In this document: piece by piece, positions 55,353-64,000 of the stretch
Layout: each line of letters opens with the position of its first letter
How positions within the stretch are numbered: position 1 is the stretch's first letter
Assembly: GCA_916048095.2 (NCBI GenBank)
Contig: OU696593.1
Coordinates: forward strand, 3,282,001-3,346,000
Source: Sacculina carcini
Taxonomy: Eukaryota; Arthropoda; Thecostraca; Sacculinidae
DNA: 64,000 bases
Direction: 5' to 3'
The notes under the pieces: model-generated
Databases searched by the model: none
What the model saw: only the letters and a program-made list of their open reading frames with translations
Told to the model about the DNA's origin: nothing
Made by a program: the position numbers and the translations under genes

Positions 55353-57154
55353 TTAATTCATACGTTCAGAGTGAACAGGAATATAGCATACACTGCAAAA
55401 ATATATGGTGCGTCCACCACACTGACGACATCTGTTGAAATGACTCTTGCCTTTGTAAGTCCAATGCTGCTGAGTGTTGTACCGCACTGTTTCCACCACA
55501 GCCATAGGAACTGCACCTGGTCTTGCTCTGGGTTTCCCATAATCTGACAGCGTCGATATCAACAGTTGTGCAAAGTCCAGCAAAATGATTTTCTTATTGT
55601 AGTTTTTGAAGAGTTTCCATCCATTTACAACCTGGGCGTTGACAGTCCATGCAAAAAGGGGTCACCACCATTTTTTTATCTTATTCTGCATGGATAAGCT
55701 GCTACTTATTGATTGAACACATCAACGCCGCCCATGTGCTGATTATAAATGTGTATTGAATGTGTCAAATCAACTTCAACATGTTTCTTTTGGATCCTAT
55801 TCCATCTTTTAGCTTTCTTCGACGGCTCTGAACGAAGTTTGTTGGATGCAACACTTACCACTTTGTTGTCTTTCCACCTTAAAACTGAAATCTAGCTAGT
55901 GAAATGATTCATACATAATCCCTCTTTCCATCTTATCTAAGTCCTTCCTTGTCTCCAGAGGGGCTCCAGAGAGTCTGTCTTCTCTGAGTGTGCAGGTGGC
56001 TGCTATTTTCTTTGATGCTAGTTCTTCAAGTAATGCAACTGAACCAAAAAAATAGTCAAATACAGCGTGCTGACCAGGTTGCATATTGACTTTTTCAATC
56101 ATTTGAAGCACTACACTCCCACCAAGACCAAATCCTTTATCAGTCACTTTCGTATGTCTTCCACAATATGGCTCAGCATGATGCAAAAATCCATCTGATG
56201 TACAAATTGCCCAAAGTTTAAATCCAAATCTCCCTGGTTTTCCTCGTATGTATTGCTTATCACCGTGTCTGCCATAGTATGGAACCATTATTTCATCAAT
56301 GCTGTAGGATTCTACTTTGTCCTTATCTTTATTCGCTTGGTTTAGTTGTTCAAAAAGAGGTCGTGCCTTGAAGAAACGATCACTATCCATAGCCATATTG
56401 TCATTGAAATGCAAACACCTCATTATCTGTTCAAAAGTGTCGCGCCTCATAGAATTAGTAAAGTTGATTTTGTGTATCAGAAGACTCACTCCAATATAGT
56501 CTTCTGTTAGGTACCTTATTGTAGCCTGAGAGTATGAGAATCGCCAGAAATACCTTCACATTCTCCGTATTAGTTTCAGTGCAGGGAATGACTTTCTGGT
56601 GAGCATACTGTTTACTTTGTTCACACAGTGTTGCAATCCATTCCTCTGTCCAATACATTTCTTCAAACATCAATCTTCTCACAAATCTTCAAACATCTGA
56701 AGGATTTGTGTCCGCTGCCTGACTACACTTCGCTGAGGCTACTTCATCATTATTATCTGCATCCCGCACACACTGAGCTGTGGACACTTGATCGTAATCT
56801 TGGACCAGTTTTAGAACCTGATGAATATTATCATGCCACTTGTAGGCAGTTTTTTCGTCGCTTTGTTTTAGGTAGTTCTGCTGCAATACATTGAGTTGAT
56901 TCGATGTGAGGGTGATCATCATCTGCATTACGACTCAAAACATTGCTGAGTAAAATTCTCCTGGGAAGGTTCACCGGGTTGCAGGTAACTTCATTATCAG
57001 AACCGTCACTGTCTTGATCTGTGTCGGCTTCCGGTGCTTCATCGGGGGGCTCGATAGCTATTCTGACTTCCGTTTGCTCATCTGATTCCTCTTCCATCAT
57101 GAGGTCATGTATTTCATTCAGGGACAACCTGAAATCAAGATAGAAATATATCAT
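55353..57154 (-). pseudogene. piggyBac transposase, frameshifted
   Basis: The N-terminus (57154-56831) is acidic (MMEEESDEQTEVRIAIEPPD). The following helical domain and catalytic core (56682-55896) contain MRRDTFEQIMRCLHFNDNMA, KVESYSIDEIMVPYYGRHGD (first catalytic Asp), RFGFKLWAICTSDGFL and GQHAVFDYFFGSVALLEEL (second Asp). Downstream, in another frame near 55880, RWKDNKVVSVASNK supplies the third Asp, and NQHMGGVDVFNQ follows near 55720. The C-terminal zinc finger (CRQCGGRTIYFCSVC, about 55430) is complete. All three catalytic residues are present but at least three frameshifts or stops separate the parts. Confidence 0.85.
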
Positions 57155-57211
57155 TGCACATATGGGGCGGCATATTCAAAATTGATCAAACACTTATCGC
57201 CAACGCCAGGT

Positions 57212-57227
57212 GGCAAGTTTACTTGCC
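57212..57227. repeat. 16-bp palindrome, second copy
   Basis: GGCAAGTTTACTTGCC. Flanks suggest it is in inverted orientation to the other two. Confidence 0.9.
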
Positions 57228-57552
57228 ATGTATATTTTTGTCATAAAAACAGCCCATATATTATCATCAGAATAAAAATTCAATCACTCAATGCTAGATC
57301 ATCATTTTAGGAACAGTTGTATATGAAGTAGGGGAAAAGAGCACAAGAATGCAGTTGAAAATTCACGATTTTTTGTGACGTGGTAACGCCATGCTGCACA
57401 GTATCAACTTTCAAGGTCGACTGAGCGGACATGTGACGCAGCAGCGCGTCGAGAACGTGTTCTGTGCACGTTCAATACTTGTTTCAACAATGTAAAACAT
57501 CTTCAATTTCAATTACATTGATATTTTTTTCATAAACTATATTTTTGTGTGT

Positions 57553-57568
57553 GGCAAGTAAACTTGCC
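57553..57568. repeat. 16-bp palindrome near the right end of the piggyBac element
   Basis: GGCAAGTAAACTTGCC followed by AGTCGGCATTAATAACA. It lies about 9 bp inside an alternative TTAA boundary. Confidence 0.9.
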
Positions 57569-57609
57569 AGTCGGCATTAATAACATCCATTAACATTCAT
57601 TAAGTCGGG

Positions 57610-57810
57610 TTAATAACATCCACCACCAGGGCAAGCGTGTGAAGTTCTGCTGGATTCCGGCCCATATTGGTATTTTGTGCAACGAGCCAGCTGGCAGAGC
57701 CGCAAAAAGAGCTGCTGAACGAGACTTGTATTCATTATATTTTAACTTTCCAATTCCGTATTCGGACTTTTATCCTATCATCCATCGTTTTATCTGTTCT
57801 CGTTTGCAGC
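57610..57810 (+). pseudogene. LINE F RNase H domain, second half
   Basis: The frame reads IHHQGKRVKFCWIPAHIGIL and CNEPAGRAAKRAAERDL, the conserved C-terminal block of LINE RNase H (W-V/I-P-x-H-x-G-I...NExAD, with the final catalytic Asp of NExAD replaced by Gly). It continues the fragment that stops at 55094 and ends near the second TRIM-like element. Confidence 0.8.
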
Positions 57811-57834
57811 TCCTAGGCGGCCACACCTGCCTCA

Positions 57835-59405
57835 ACCACGCTTACGCACAGACTCACACTTACACTCACGCAACCAATAAGCGCAGAGTTCCAATCAGCG
57901 TACGCATACGCACACACAGTGGCCCTCACGACCTTGACCACCCAAAGCGCGCGCGCACCACGCACACATATGCACACACATCACTCAACGAGAAGGCGTC
58001 AAAAGCAAACAAACAAGAACAAAAGCAGCCACGCTGCAACACACCGTCACATGCGGAAGCACACACGGACACACGCAACGGCCTCACACCTACCGAAATA
58101 ACCAATCAGCGGCGAGCCGGTCACCCGCTCGCCGCCGCTGGGCATGAACATTTGACAAACACACACACACACACACACACCGACACAACTATGCACACTC
58201 GCTTTCACACTCTCGCACACAATACACAACTCAACCATACACGATCACATATAGACACACTAACACGTTCACACACTCAGCCACAATCTCTCACACACAC
58301 ACTGGCTCTCACTGCACAAGATGACACCACACCTCCACCTGTTTTAAGAAAGAAATATAAACGAACTAAAGAACAGACAATAAAAAACGCAAAAAACAAA
58401 CAAAAACAACATAATCCAACGACGGTCTCCACTATACGCACACACCGTGGCTGCGGCGAAGCACAACACGTCAGGCCCCAGCGTCCACCGCGCTCCCGCC
58501 TCGCCCTTGCTCTTCAGTGCTCCGCCGCAGCCTGCCGTCTTCTTCATCACCGGCTGCCGTGACAGGGCACAACACCGACCACAGTATCCACCGTGCTCCC
58601 GTCGACACCGGTGCTCTTCAGCACCCTGCCGTAGACAGCCGTGACGTCGCCGTTCACGCAAGTCATGCCGTCGTCGTTGATAGTTGTTTTTCCTCTGGCT
58701 TCAGCAGCTGCTTCCTCTCACCTGCCCTCCAGCACAAGCAGCCTCCACCAGCGATATTCCAGTTGCCCGGCGACGAGTCTAACACCAGTACAGGCGGGAA
58801 GACGAGCACCCCTCGGCCGCAGCTCCACCGCTGCTTCCTACCGCCACCATGCCCCACTGTCGTCCCCCTGCACACCAACCTGACACGCCACGGAGTACCT
58901 CCACCACGTCCTCCAGACTGCTGCTAATACTGGAGGGCACTGTCTCCGCTGCTGAAGCCGGGTCACAGACATAAATGTTTCAAAACAAACAGGCCGAAAT
59001 AGCTTGTAGAAAAAATATCTACAGACAGGTGCGTGTGGGGTGGTGGTGCCCACGCGCGCCACACATCCCCGCGCGCGTTACGCCACGACCGCACCACGAA
59101 CAAGACTCACACCGTAACACAAGTGAGCACACACGGATACACACGAACAGGCCTAACACTCACCGAAACAACCAATCAACGGCGAGCTGGTCACTCGCCG
59201 CCGTGGGGTATGGACACTTGACAAACATACACACACACACCGACACAAATATTCACACTCGCTCACACACAATTCAACCATACACATAAACACATCACAT
59301 ACACACATAAACACACATCACATACACATCACATAGACACACTAACCCGGTCACGCAATCAGACACAATCTCTCACACATACACTCTCTCTCACTGCACA
59401 CCACA
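57835..59405 (-). mobile_element. compact non-coding LTR retrotransposon (TRIM-like), copy 2
   Basis: Read on the minus strand, the 5' LTR is 59005-59405, the interior 58332-59004 (673 bp) and the 3' LTR from 58331 down to at least 58040. Between 57835 and 58040 sequence similarity to the other LTRs fades, so the 3' LTR end is unresolved. The primer site (58993-59004) and purine tract (CAGGTGGAGG before the 3' LTR) are conserved. This copy is clearly more diverged than copy 1. The interior again lacks gag or pol. Confidence 0.82.
58993..59004 (-). promoter_or_regulatory. primer-binding site of TRIM-like copy 2
   Basis: GCCGAAATAGCT on the plus strand, identical over 12 bases to the sites at 24638-24649 and 35092-35103 although this copy's LTRs are much diverged. 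Confidence 0.7.
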
Positions 59406-59900
59406 ATAATGTAACGGGCGGTGAGTAAATTTCAGTTTGTGACAGTGTATTCCCAGACTTGCACACGGCGACAATCACTTGAAGCATAGTATTTTAACAT
59501 GTTCAGCTCAACACTTCCACACGAAACTTTCATGACATTCACACATTGGCGAAGAAACTGAACTTCAAACAATGCCCATAAACCTTAGCTTCTCACAAAC
59601 AATACATTTATAAACCTTGATGCCTCGGAATAACGTTGTACAAAACAATGGAACAACACCGGTTGGTTACATGAAAAACAATCATTTCGTAACTGCGCAA
59701 TTTGTCCTTCGCGCCTCAAGTGCGCCATGAACACAAACCACACATTATGTTTGCATCGCAAGTAGCAAACACTGCCATCTAGCGGTCGAGTTTTAAGCAA
59801 CCGCTACCTACACTATCTCGAAAACACTACATTACATTAGGTAGATATTTATACAGCGCCCTACACCTAGAGGGTCTCTAGGGCGCTGCACACGCGCACA
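59406..59900. other. unassigned interval
   Basis: No gene. A short (CA)n tract lies near 59890-59910. Confidence 0.35.
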
Positions 59901-60053
59901 CACACACACATTTTCATTTTCATTTATTGAACATTTATAATGCGCTTTTACAATAGTTTCACTAATTCTCAAAAACGCCACACACACACACACACATACA
60001 TTTATATGCCAACATGCACATACTCATGCATGCATGCATACACACATACAAGT

Positions 60054-60222
60054 GCACACATACATACAAGCATATATGCACACATACATATATGCACACA
60101 TACATATATGTACACATACATATATGCACACATACATATATGCACACATACATATATGCACACATACATATATGCACACATACATATATGCACACATACA
60201 TATATGCACACATACATACAAG
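60054..60222. repeat. 16-bp minisatellite
   Basis: About ten copies of GCACACATACATATAT in tandem with rare substitutions. Because 16 is not a multiple of three, all frames cycle through it and give long spurious open frames on both strands. Confidence 0.92.
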
Positions 60223-60399
60223 TGCACACCCACATACAATCATACACACATATACTCACATATACATATGAAGCTCAATACAGGACCAGACGCACCTCAA
60301 TCACACTCTCAATGAATGAAACATCAGTGCATGCACAATGAAAACAAGTACATATAATAACATGAATAATACAATAACATTAGAATAAAACACATCATA

Positions 60400-60570
60400 G
60401 CGCATATGGGTGTTTAATGGCGAGCAGTGACGTGTCATAACATATGCACTGGTTATGCATTTTAGCCCTATTTTTAATAACAGAAAATGAGGGAGCACTT
60501 CTCACATACAACGGCAGCTTATTGAATAGTCGAGGAGCTTCATAACGAAAACATCTGGAATACCTGGTAC
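60400..60570 (-). pseudogene. LINE C-terminal fragment
   Basis: The minus strand encodes FRYEAPRLFNKLPLYVRSAP followed by SFSVIKNRAKMHN, the usual end of LINE ORF2 proteins (xLWNxLPxxIRxxxSxxxFK). Only this C-terminal piece is present. Confidence 0.5.
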
Positions 60571-60652
60571 ACACACACACACGCACACAGAAACACACAC
60601 ACATAGCCACACACATACAGAAAGTGAAAGGTAAAGAAAATAGAGAGATAAT

Positions 60653-61710
60653 TTACTCCTTATAATCATCACTAATATAGACAATGTTCTCTAGAGTATA
60701 ATACGATTTGACCAAGAAAAATTTCTTGGAGTGTTTTTTGAAAACAGGGATAGAAGTGATAGAACGTAGTGTTGGGGAGAGCTTATTGTAAATACGGGGT
60801 CCTAAGATAGATAGACAGCGATTATAGTGAGTATGTCTAGAAGGAAAAGCAGGTTCCAGTAAGAGACGAGAATCATCAGTTGACCTAAGTGTACGAGTAG
60901 ATTTCTTGAATGATAGAAGGTCAAATAAGTACGAGGGCTTACGGAGAATAAGAGTGGAATGGATGATCAAACAGATGCGGTAGTAAATATGCGCCTTAAT
61001 AGGGAGAAGTCCTAATTTTTGTAGAAAGGGAGAGACATGAGAGCCAGCAGGGATATTGCAGATTAGACGACAAGCTTTACTAATAACAGATTGAAGTTTG
61101 CGAAGCTGGCGGTGGTTCAGAGAAAAAAAGAGCGAGCAACAGTATTGTACCCTACTGAGAATGAAAGAGTTAGCTAGCTGGGAAGTAGCAGAGACAGTTA
61201 AATATCTACGGATAGAATAGATTCGCCTAATCTGAAAATTACATACCCTAATGATATCAGAGATGTATAGTTCAAAAGAAAGAGAATCATATAGCAAGAC
61301 ACCTAAGCTACGAACAGATTTAGAGAGAGGAACAGGTAGACAAGTTAAACTTCTAGAAGATTGAAAAGGGATAAATTTTGTCTTATCCGGATTGGGCTTG
61401 AGATGGTGGGACAAAGACCAGGTTTCAATGTCATCCAAGAGAGAAGAAACAGAAGATTGGGAAATAGTATCAGACGAGATAATAATATGGATATCGTCCG
61501 CAAAGATTTGGAAAGTGACATCATGACGATGAGAGATTTCACCTATGGAAGTTAAGTAAATATTGAAGAGGAGCGGGCCTAGGACGGACCCCTCTGGTAC
61601 ACCGTATGAGAGTGGGAAAGACTCACTACAAGAATCACTGGTACAAACAAGCTGATATCGTGAAAGAAGATAAGAGCGGAAGAATGATAGTGCAGTGTCA
61701 CTGATACCTA
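60653..61710 (-). pseudogene. LINE G, 5'-truncated L2-like reverse transcriptase
   Basis: The minus strand starts inside RT near 61600 and passes the catalytic FADDIHIII near 61490. It then has a 261-codon open frame (61438-60653) with SHHLKPNPDKTKFIPFQ, VRSLGVLLYDSLSFELYISD and FILSRVQYCCSLFFSLN, ending ILGPRIYNKLSPTLRSIT. The NPDKTKF and LGV(x)YD motifs are characteristic of L2/CR1-group RTs. The 5' portion, including the endonuclease, is absent. Confidence 0.8.
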
Positions 61711-62484
61711 TGTGATTGTGAGTCTACGGAGTTGGTCGACGGGTCCCCCTGCGCCGCCTCGAAGCTCCAAAACACCAGACTGTATATAATTGTATATTGT
61801 AACGCAGAGAAATCGTTAGCCTCGATTGGATCCTTGACACACAATCCAGAAAAGTATGAGAACTGATGTTCAAACAAATTGCTTAACGCATCCAAATAGC
61901 ACCGTTCTCATACGCCAAACCAAAGTTCCATAGAATACCAAACTCACGTTTCTGCTTCCAACCAAAACCACAATTGTCGCCACACGCTGCTATATAAACA
62001 CACTTTTAGCATGAACCTATCATGGAGTAAATTCACTTTTATACATTTATTTTATAGATAAATACATTTCAGCCATACTTAAAACATAACAAACTAAAAA
62101 TACACTTTCGGCGACAGCTACATGGCTTCCTAAATCAGTTAGGATTTACCACTAAACACTAATACACGAGCACAATGATATTACTGCTGATACCTCGCGT
62201 AGACCAACAGTGACATCAACCAAGTGATCAAACAGGGACATCAAACAAAGTCAACGATGCATCACGCTAAAAAAACCAAGACACATATCAATCAGGCTCT
62301 CCGACGAGGACACCCTGGTCATTCGCAAGACATCAATAGAACAAATTTATGACTAGGCCGATCAATAAACGTAGCAGAGTCTGAACGCTTGCCCACAGAA
62401 TCTGACTGAATCAGCTATACGTAACGTCACACTGCGTACCATACCGTCATCGCTATAATGTAAGACAGTAACGCGAGCTAAACG
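61711..62484. other. interval downstream of the BEL element; LTR not resolved
   Basis: In the orientation of the BEL element this is where its 3' untranslated region and 3' LTR should lie. I could not define an LTR, because its partner is outside the window. No gene seen. Confidence 0.3.
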
Positions 62485-64000
62485 TTAATAAGTTACGAGA
62501 ACATTTTCAGTTTCGACCATAAACGTTAATAGTGATTCGTCGTCTAGAATGTGACCGTGATGGAACAATAAATTATTCAGTATATTACGGGCTGAGCGTA
62601 TTTGTCTTTCCCAGACTCCTCCCATGTGGCTGGAACTTGGTGGGTTAAAATTCATATAAATCCAGTCACAATTATCCGTGATTAGGGCATTATGCACCTT
62701 TGTCCATTTCCTTCAAGGCTTGTTCCAACAGATGTTTTCCAGTGCTGCCTTTCGAACGATTGAACGCATCTATGAAGTAATGTCCTTGGGTAATTCGGAT
62801 CAGCTCACTTTCAGCACGCTGAAGTTCTTGTACATTTACTTGCCTGTAACTCTTCGCACCGCGTGATGAATCTGATGACGTCTTATAGAACCTTGTAGAC
62901 GCAAGCATAGAGCAATTCCGGTTTTTGCAGCTTGTAACGAAGAGAACCGTTCTAAGCGTTCTACCAGAAGACTGGTGTTGTCTTCGACTGAGCAGCCGGA
63001 TAAGCAAACAGTCTTTTTCACTTCGGGATCGTCCACTGACACCTCATAATCAGTGACAGGCGCGTTAGACCCTTCTGCGGAGTGAAGAAAAAACGGTCCG
63101 TGCCACCACATCATGATTAACAAGGTTAAAAGCACTCGTCCCACGTGATGCCACGTCTGCTGGGTTCTCGGCAGAACTCACATGCCTCCAACTCTGAGGA
63201 TTGGTCAAATCGCGTATGACTTGAACGCGATTAGCAACAAATGTGTGATACCTCCTTGATTCGTTTGTTACATATCCTAGCACGACAGTGCTGTCTGACC
63301 AAAATATATGTTCACAGTGCTCATCGCCTTCCCTTTGTAGAAACCTACTCATTCGAGCTGAAACCACTGCAGAAGACAGCTCCAGACGATGAATCGATAC
63401 AGTTTTGAGCGGAGCTACTCTTGTTTTCGCTGTCAACAATACACATGAAACAATAAAGACAATAGTCATTGTAACTAGCCAATAGTCATTGTAATATTTT
63501 TTGTCATTCATCAGCCTAGTTTTCAAACTTATTTGACGTCGAACAGCGACTTGACGGTCATTTGGCCAAACACCATCACCATTCTGCAATGGAAGTGGCG
63601 CTTGAAAATGACCATCATCCATCTGCTTCATTCCAGCGTCCATAGTTTTCATGAACAATCGATCATTCACTGAGAGTGCCTGTTCGTGACTGTGTTCAAA
63701 AAAATCCATCTCAGTGAACGCAGCTGCATCCTGAGGAAGAAGTACTTCCTTGGCGCTCGTCTGTGTACGGAAGCACGATAATGTTTCAGCATTACGGGCA
63801 CCACCAACAATTCCCCATCCAACAGAAGTGCGAAGAGCATATGGTTCCAAGCGATTACCCGCAATTACCTCCAGTGGTCTTAGCGCTTGGCTACAGTTCA
63901 CTCCAATCAACAACCCCACATCCAAATCGGGATTGTATTGCATAAATTTACTAGAAATTCCTTTGAAGTGATCCCACTCCAAAGCTGTTTGTGGGCGCGG
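62485..64000 (-). pseudogene. BEL/Pao retrotransposon pol, internally deleted, running off the window edge
   Basis: The minus-strand frame 63982-63065 has DVGLLIGVNCSQALRPLEVI and LRTSVGWGIVGG, the A17-type protease/linker of BEL/Pao. It then jumps to TRVAPLKTVSIHRLELSSAV and ARMSRFL, IFWSDSTVVLGYV and SAENPADVASRGTSA, the RNase H region. The reverse transcriptase that should lie between is missing. Further down are WWHGPFFLHSAEGSN-like (63100), VNVQELQRAESELIRITQGH (62810) and FNPPSSSHMGGVWERQIRSA (62630) with LDDESLLTFMVETENVL. The integrase core between the last two is also missing. The first part extends beyond position 64000. Confidence 0.85.

Larger units (their letters stand above)
55095..57609 (-). 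mobile_element. piggyBac element inserted in LINE F RNase H at a TTAA site
   Basis: TTAA stands at 55091-55094 and 57610-57613, and taking these as the duplicated target keeps the LINE F reading frame across the gap. Alternative TTAA pairs at 55099 and 57577 are also near, so the outer limits are uncertain by some 30 bp. Inside is a full set of transposase domains in broken frames. Three copies of a 16-bp palindrome (55226, 57212, 57553) lie near the ends. Confidence 0.82.

Noticed and set aside
59940-60341. Long His/Thr/Tyr and Cys/Val/Met-rich frames on both strands
   Set aside because: Produced by the 16-bp minisatellite and adjacent CA repeats. No initiation context or domain.

Overview
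The window is invertebrate animal genomic DNA. It has intron-containing genes with GT/AG splice sites, long CA/TG and TA microsatellites, a tRNA-derived SINE, and a wide range of animal transposable elements: CR1/Jockey/L2-like LINEs, Penelope, Ty3/gypsy, BEL/Pao, hAT, piggyBac and Merlin. Nothing resembles bacterial or viral gene organisation. The species cannot be fixed from the sequence. A lophotrochozoan-type invertebrate is my loose guess, based on the adhesive-like repeat protein and the transposon mix.

Host genes are confined to the left end. At 822-3779 (+) lies the main body of a secreted, very basic protein with 45 uninterrupted tyrosine/lysine heptapeptides (consensus Y-K-Q-P-E-T-S). 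At 4611-7244 (-) there is a four-exon mitochondrial TMEM70 homologue whose splice phases can be followed. A possible membrane-protein terminal exon sits at 241-400 (-).

From about 9 kb onward almost everything is transposon-derived. From 9 to 15 kb there are several hAT-type elements with readable 8-bp target duplications, one nested in another, plus a solo LTR and a 5'-truncated LINE. From 15.6 to 19.6 kb there is a CR1-like LINE. From about 21 to 35.7 kb there is a nested stack. LINE A was interrupted by a gypsy element (31119-35418, TTTGC-type duplication) and by LINE B (22122-28518, 8-bp duplication); LINE B was itself interrupted by a compact non-coding LTR element (24223-25762, duplication TGTTG); a Merlin/IS1016-like element (21151-21882) lies at the far end. 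From 37 to 42.5 kb there are a nearly complete LINE D and a Penelope fragment. From 43 to 50.8 kb there are a SINE, a gypsy integrase fragment, a decayed LINE and a hAT fragment. From 52.9 to 64 kb there are a GC-rich gypsy pol, a LINE RNase H split by a piggyBac element, a second copy of the compact LTR element, an L2-like LINE and an internally deleted BEL/Pao element.

The most interesting observation is functional. The autonomous gypsy element and both compact LTR elements carry the same 12 bases directly after the 5' LTR. These 12 bases are the exact complement of nucleotides 1-12 of animal tRNA-Phe (the 5' end, not the usual 3' CCA end). The two element types also share the first 8 bases of the LTR. 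This suggests that a 5' tRNA-Phe fragment primes reverse transcription, and that the gypsy machinery mobilises the compact elements. The second point of interest is the heptapeptide-repeat secreted protein, a candidate structural or adhesive protein with an 18-unit higher-order duplication.
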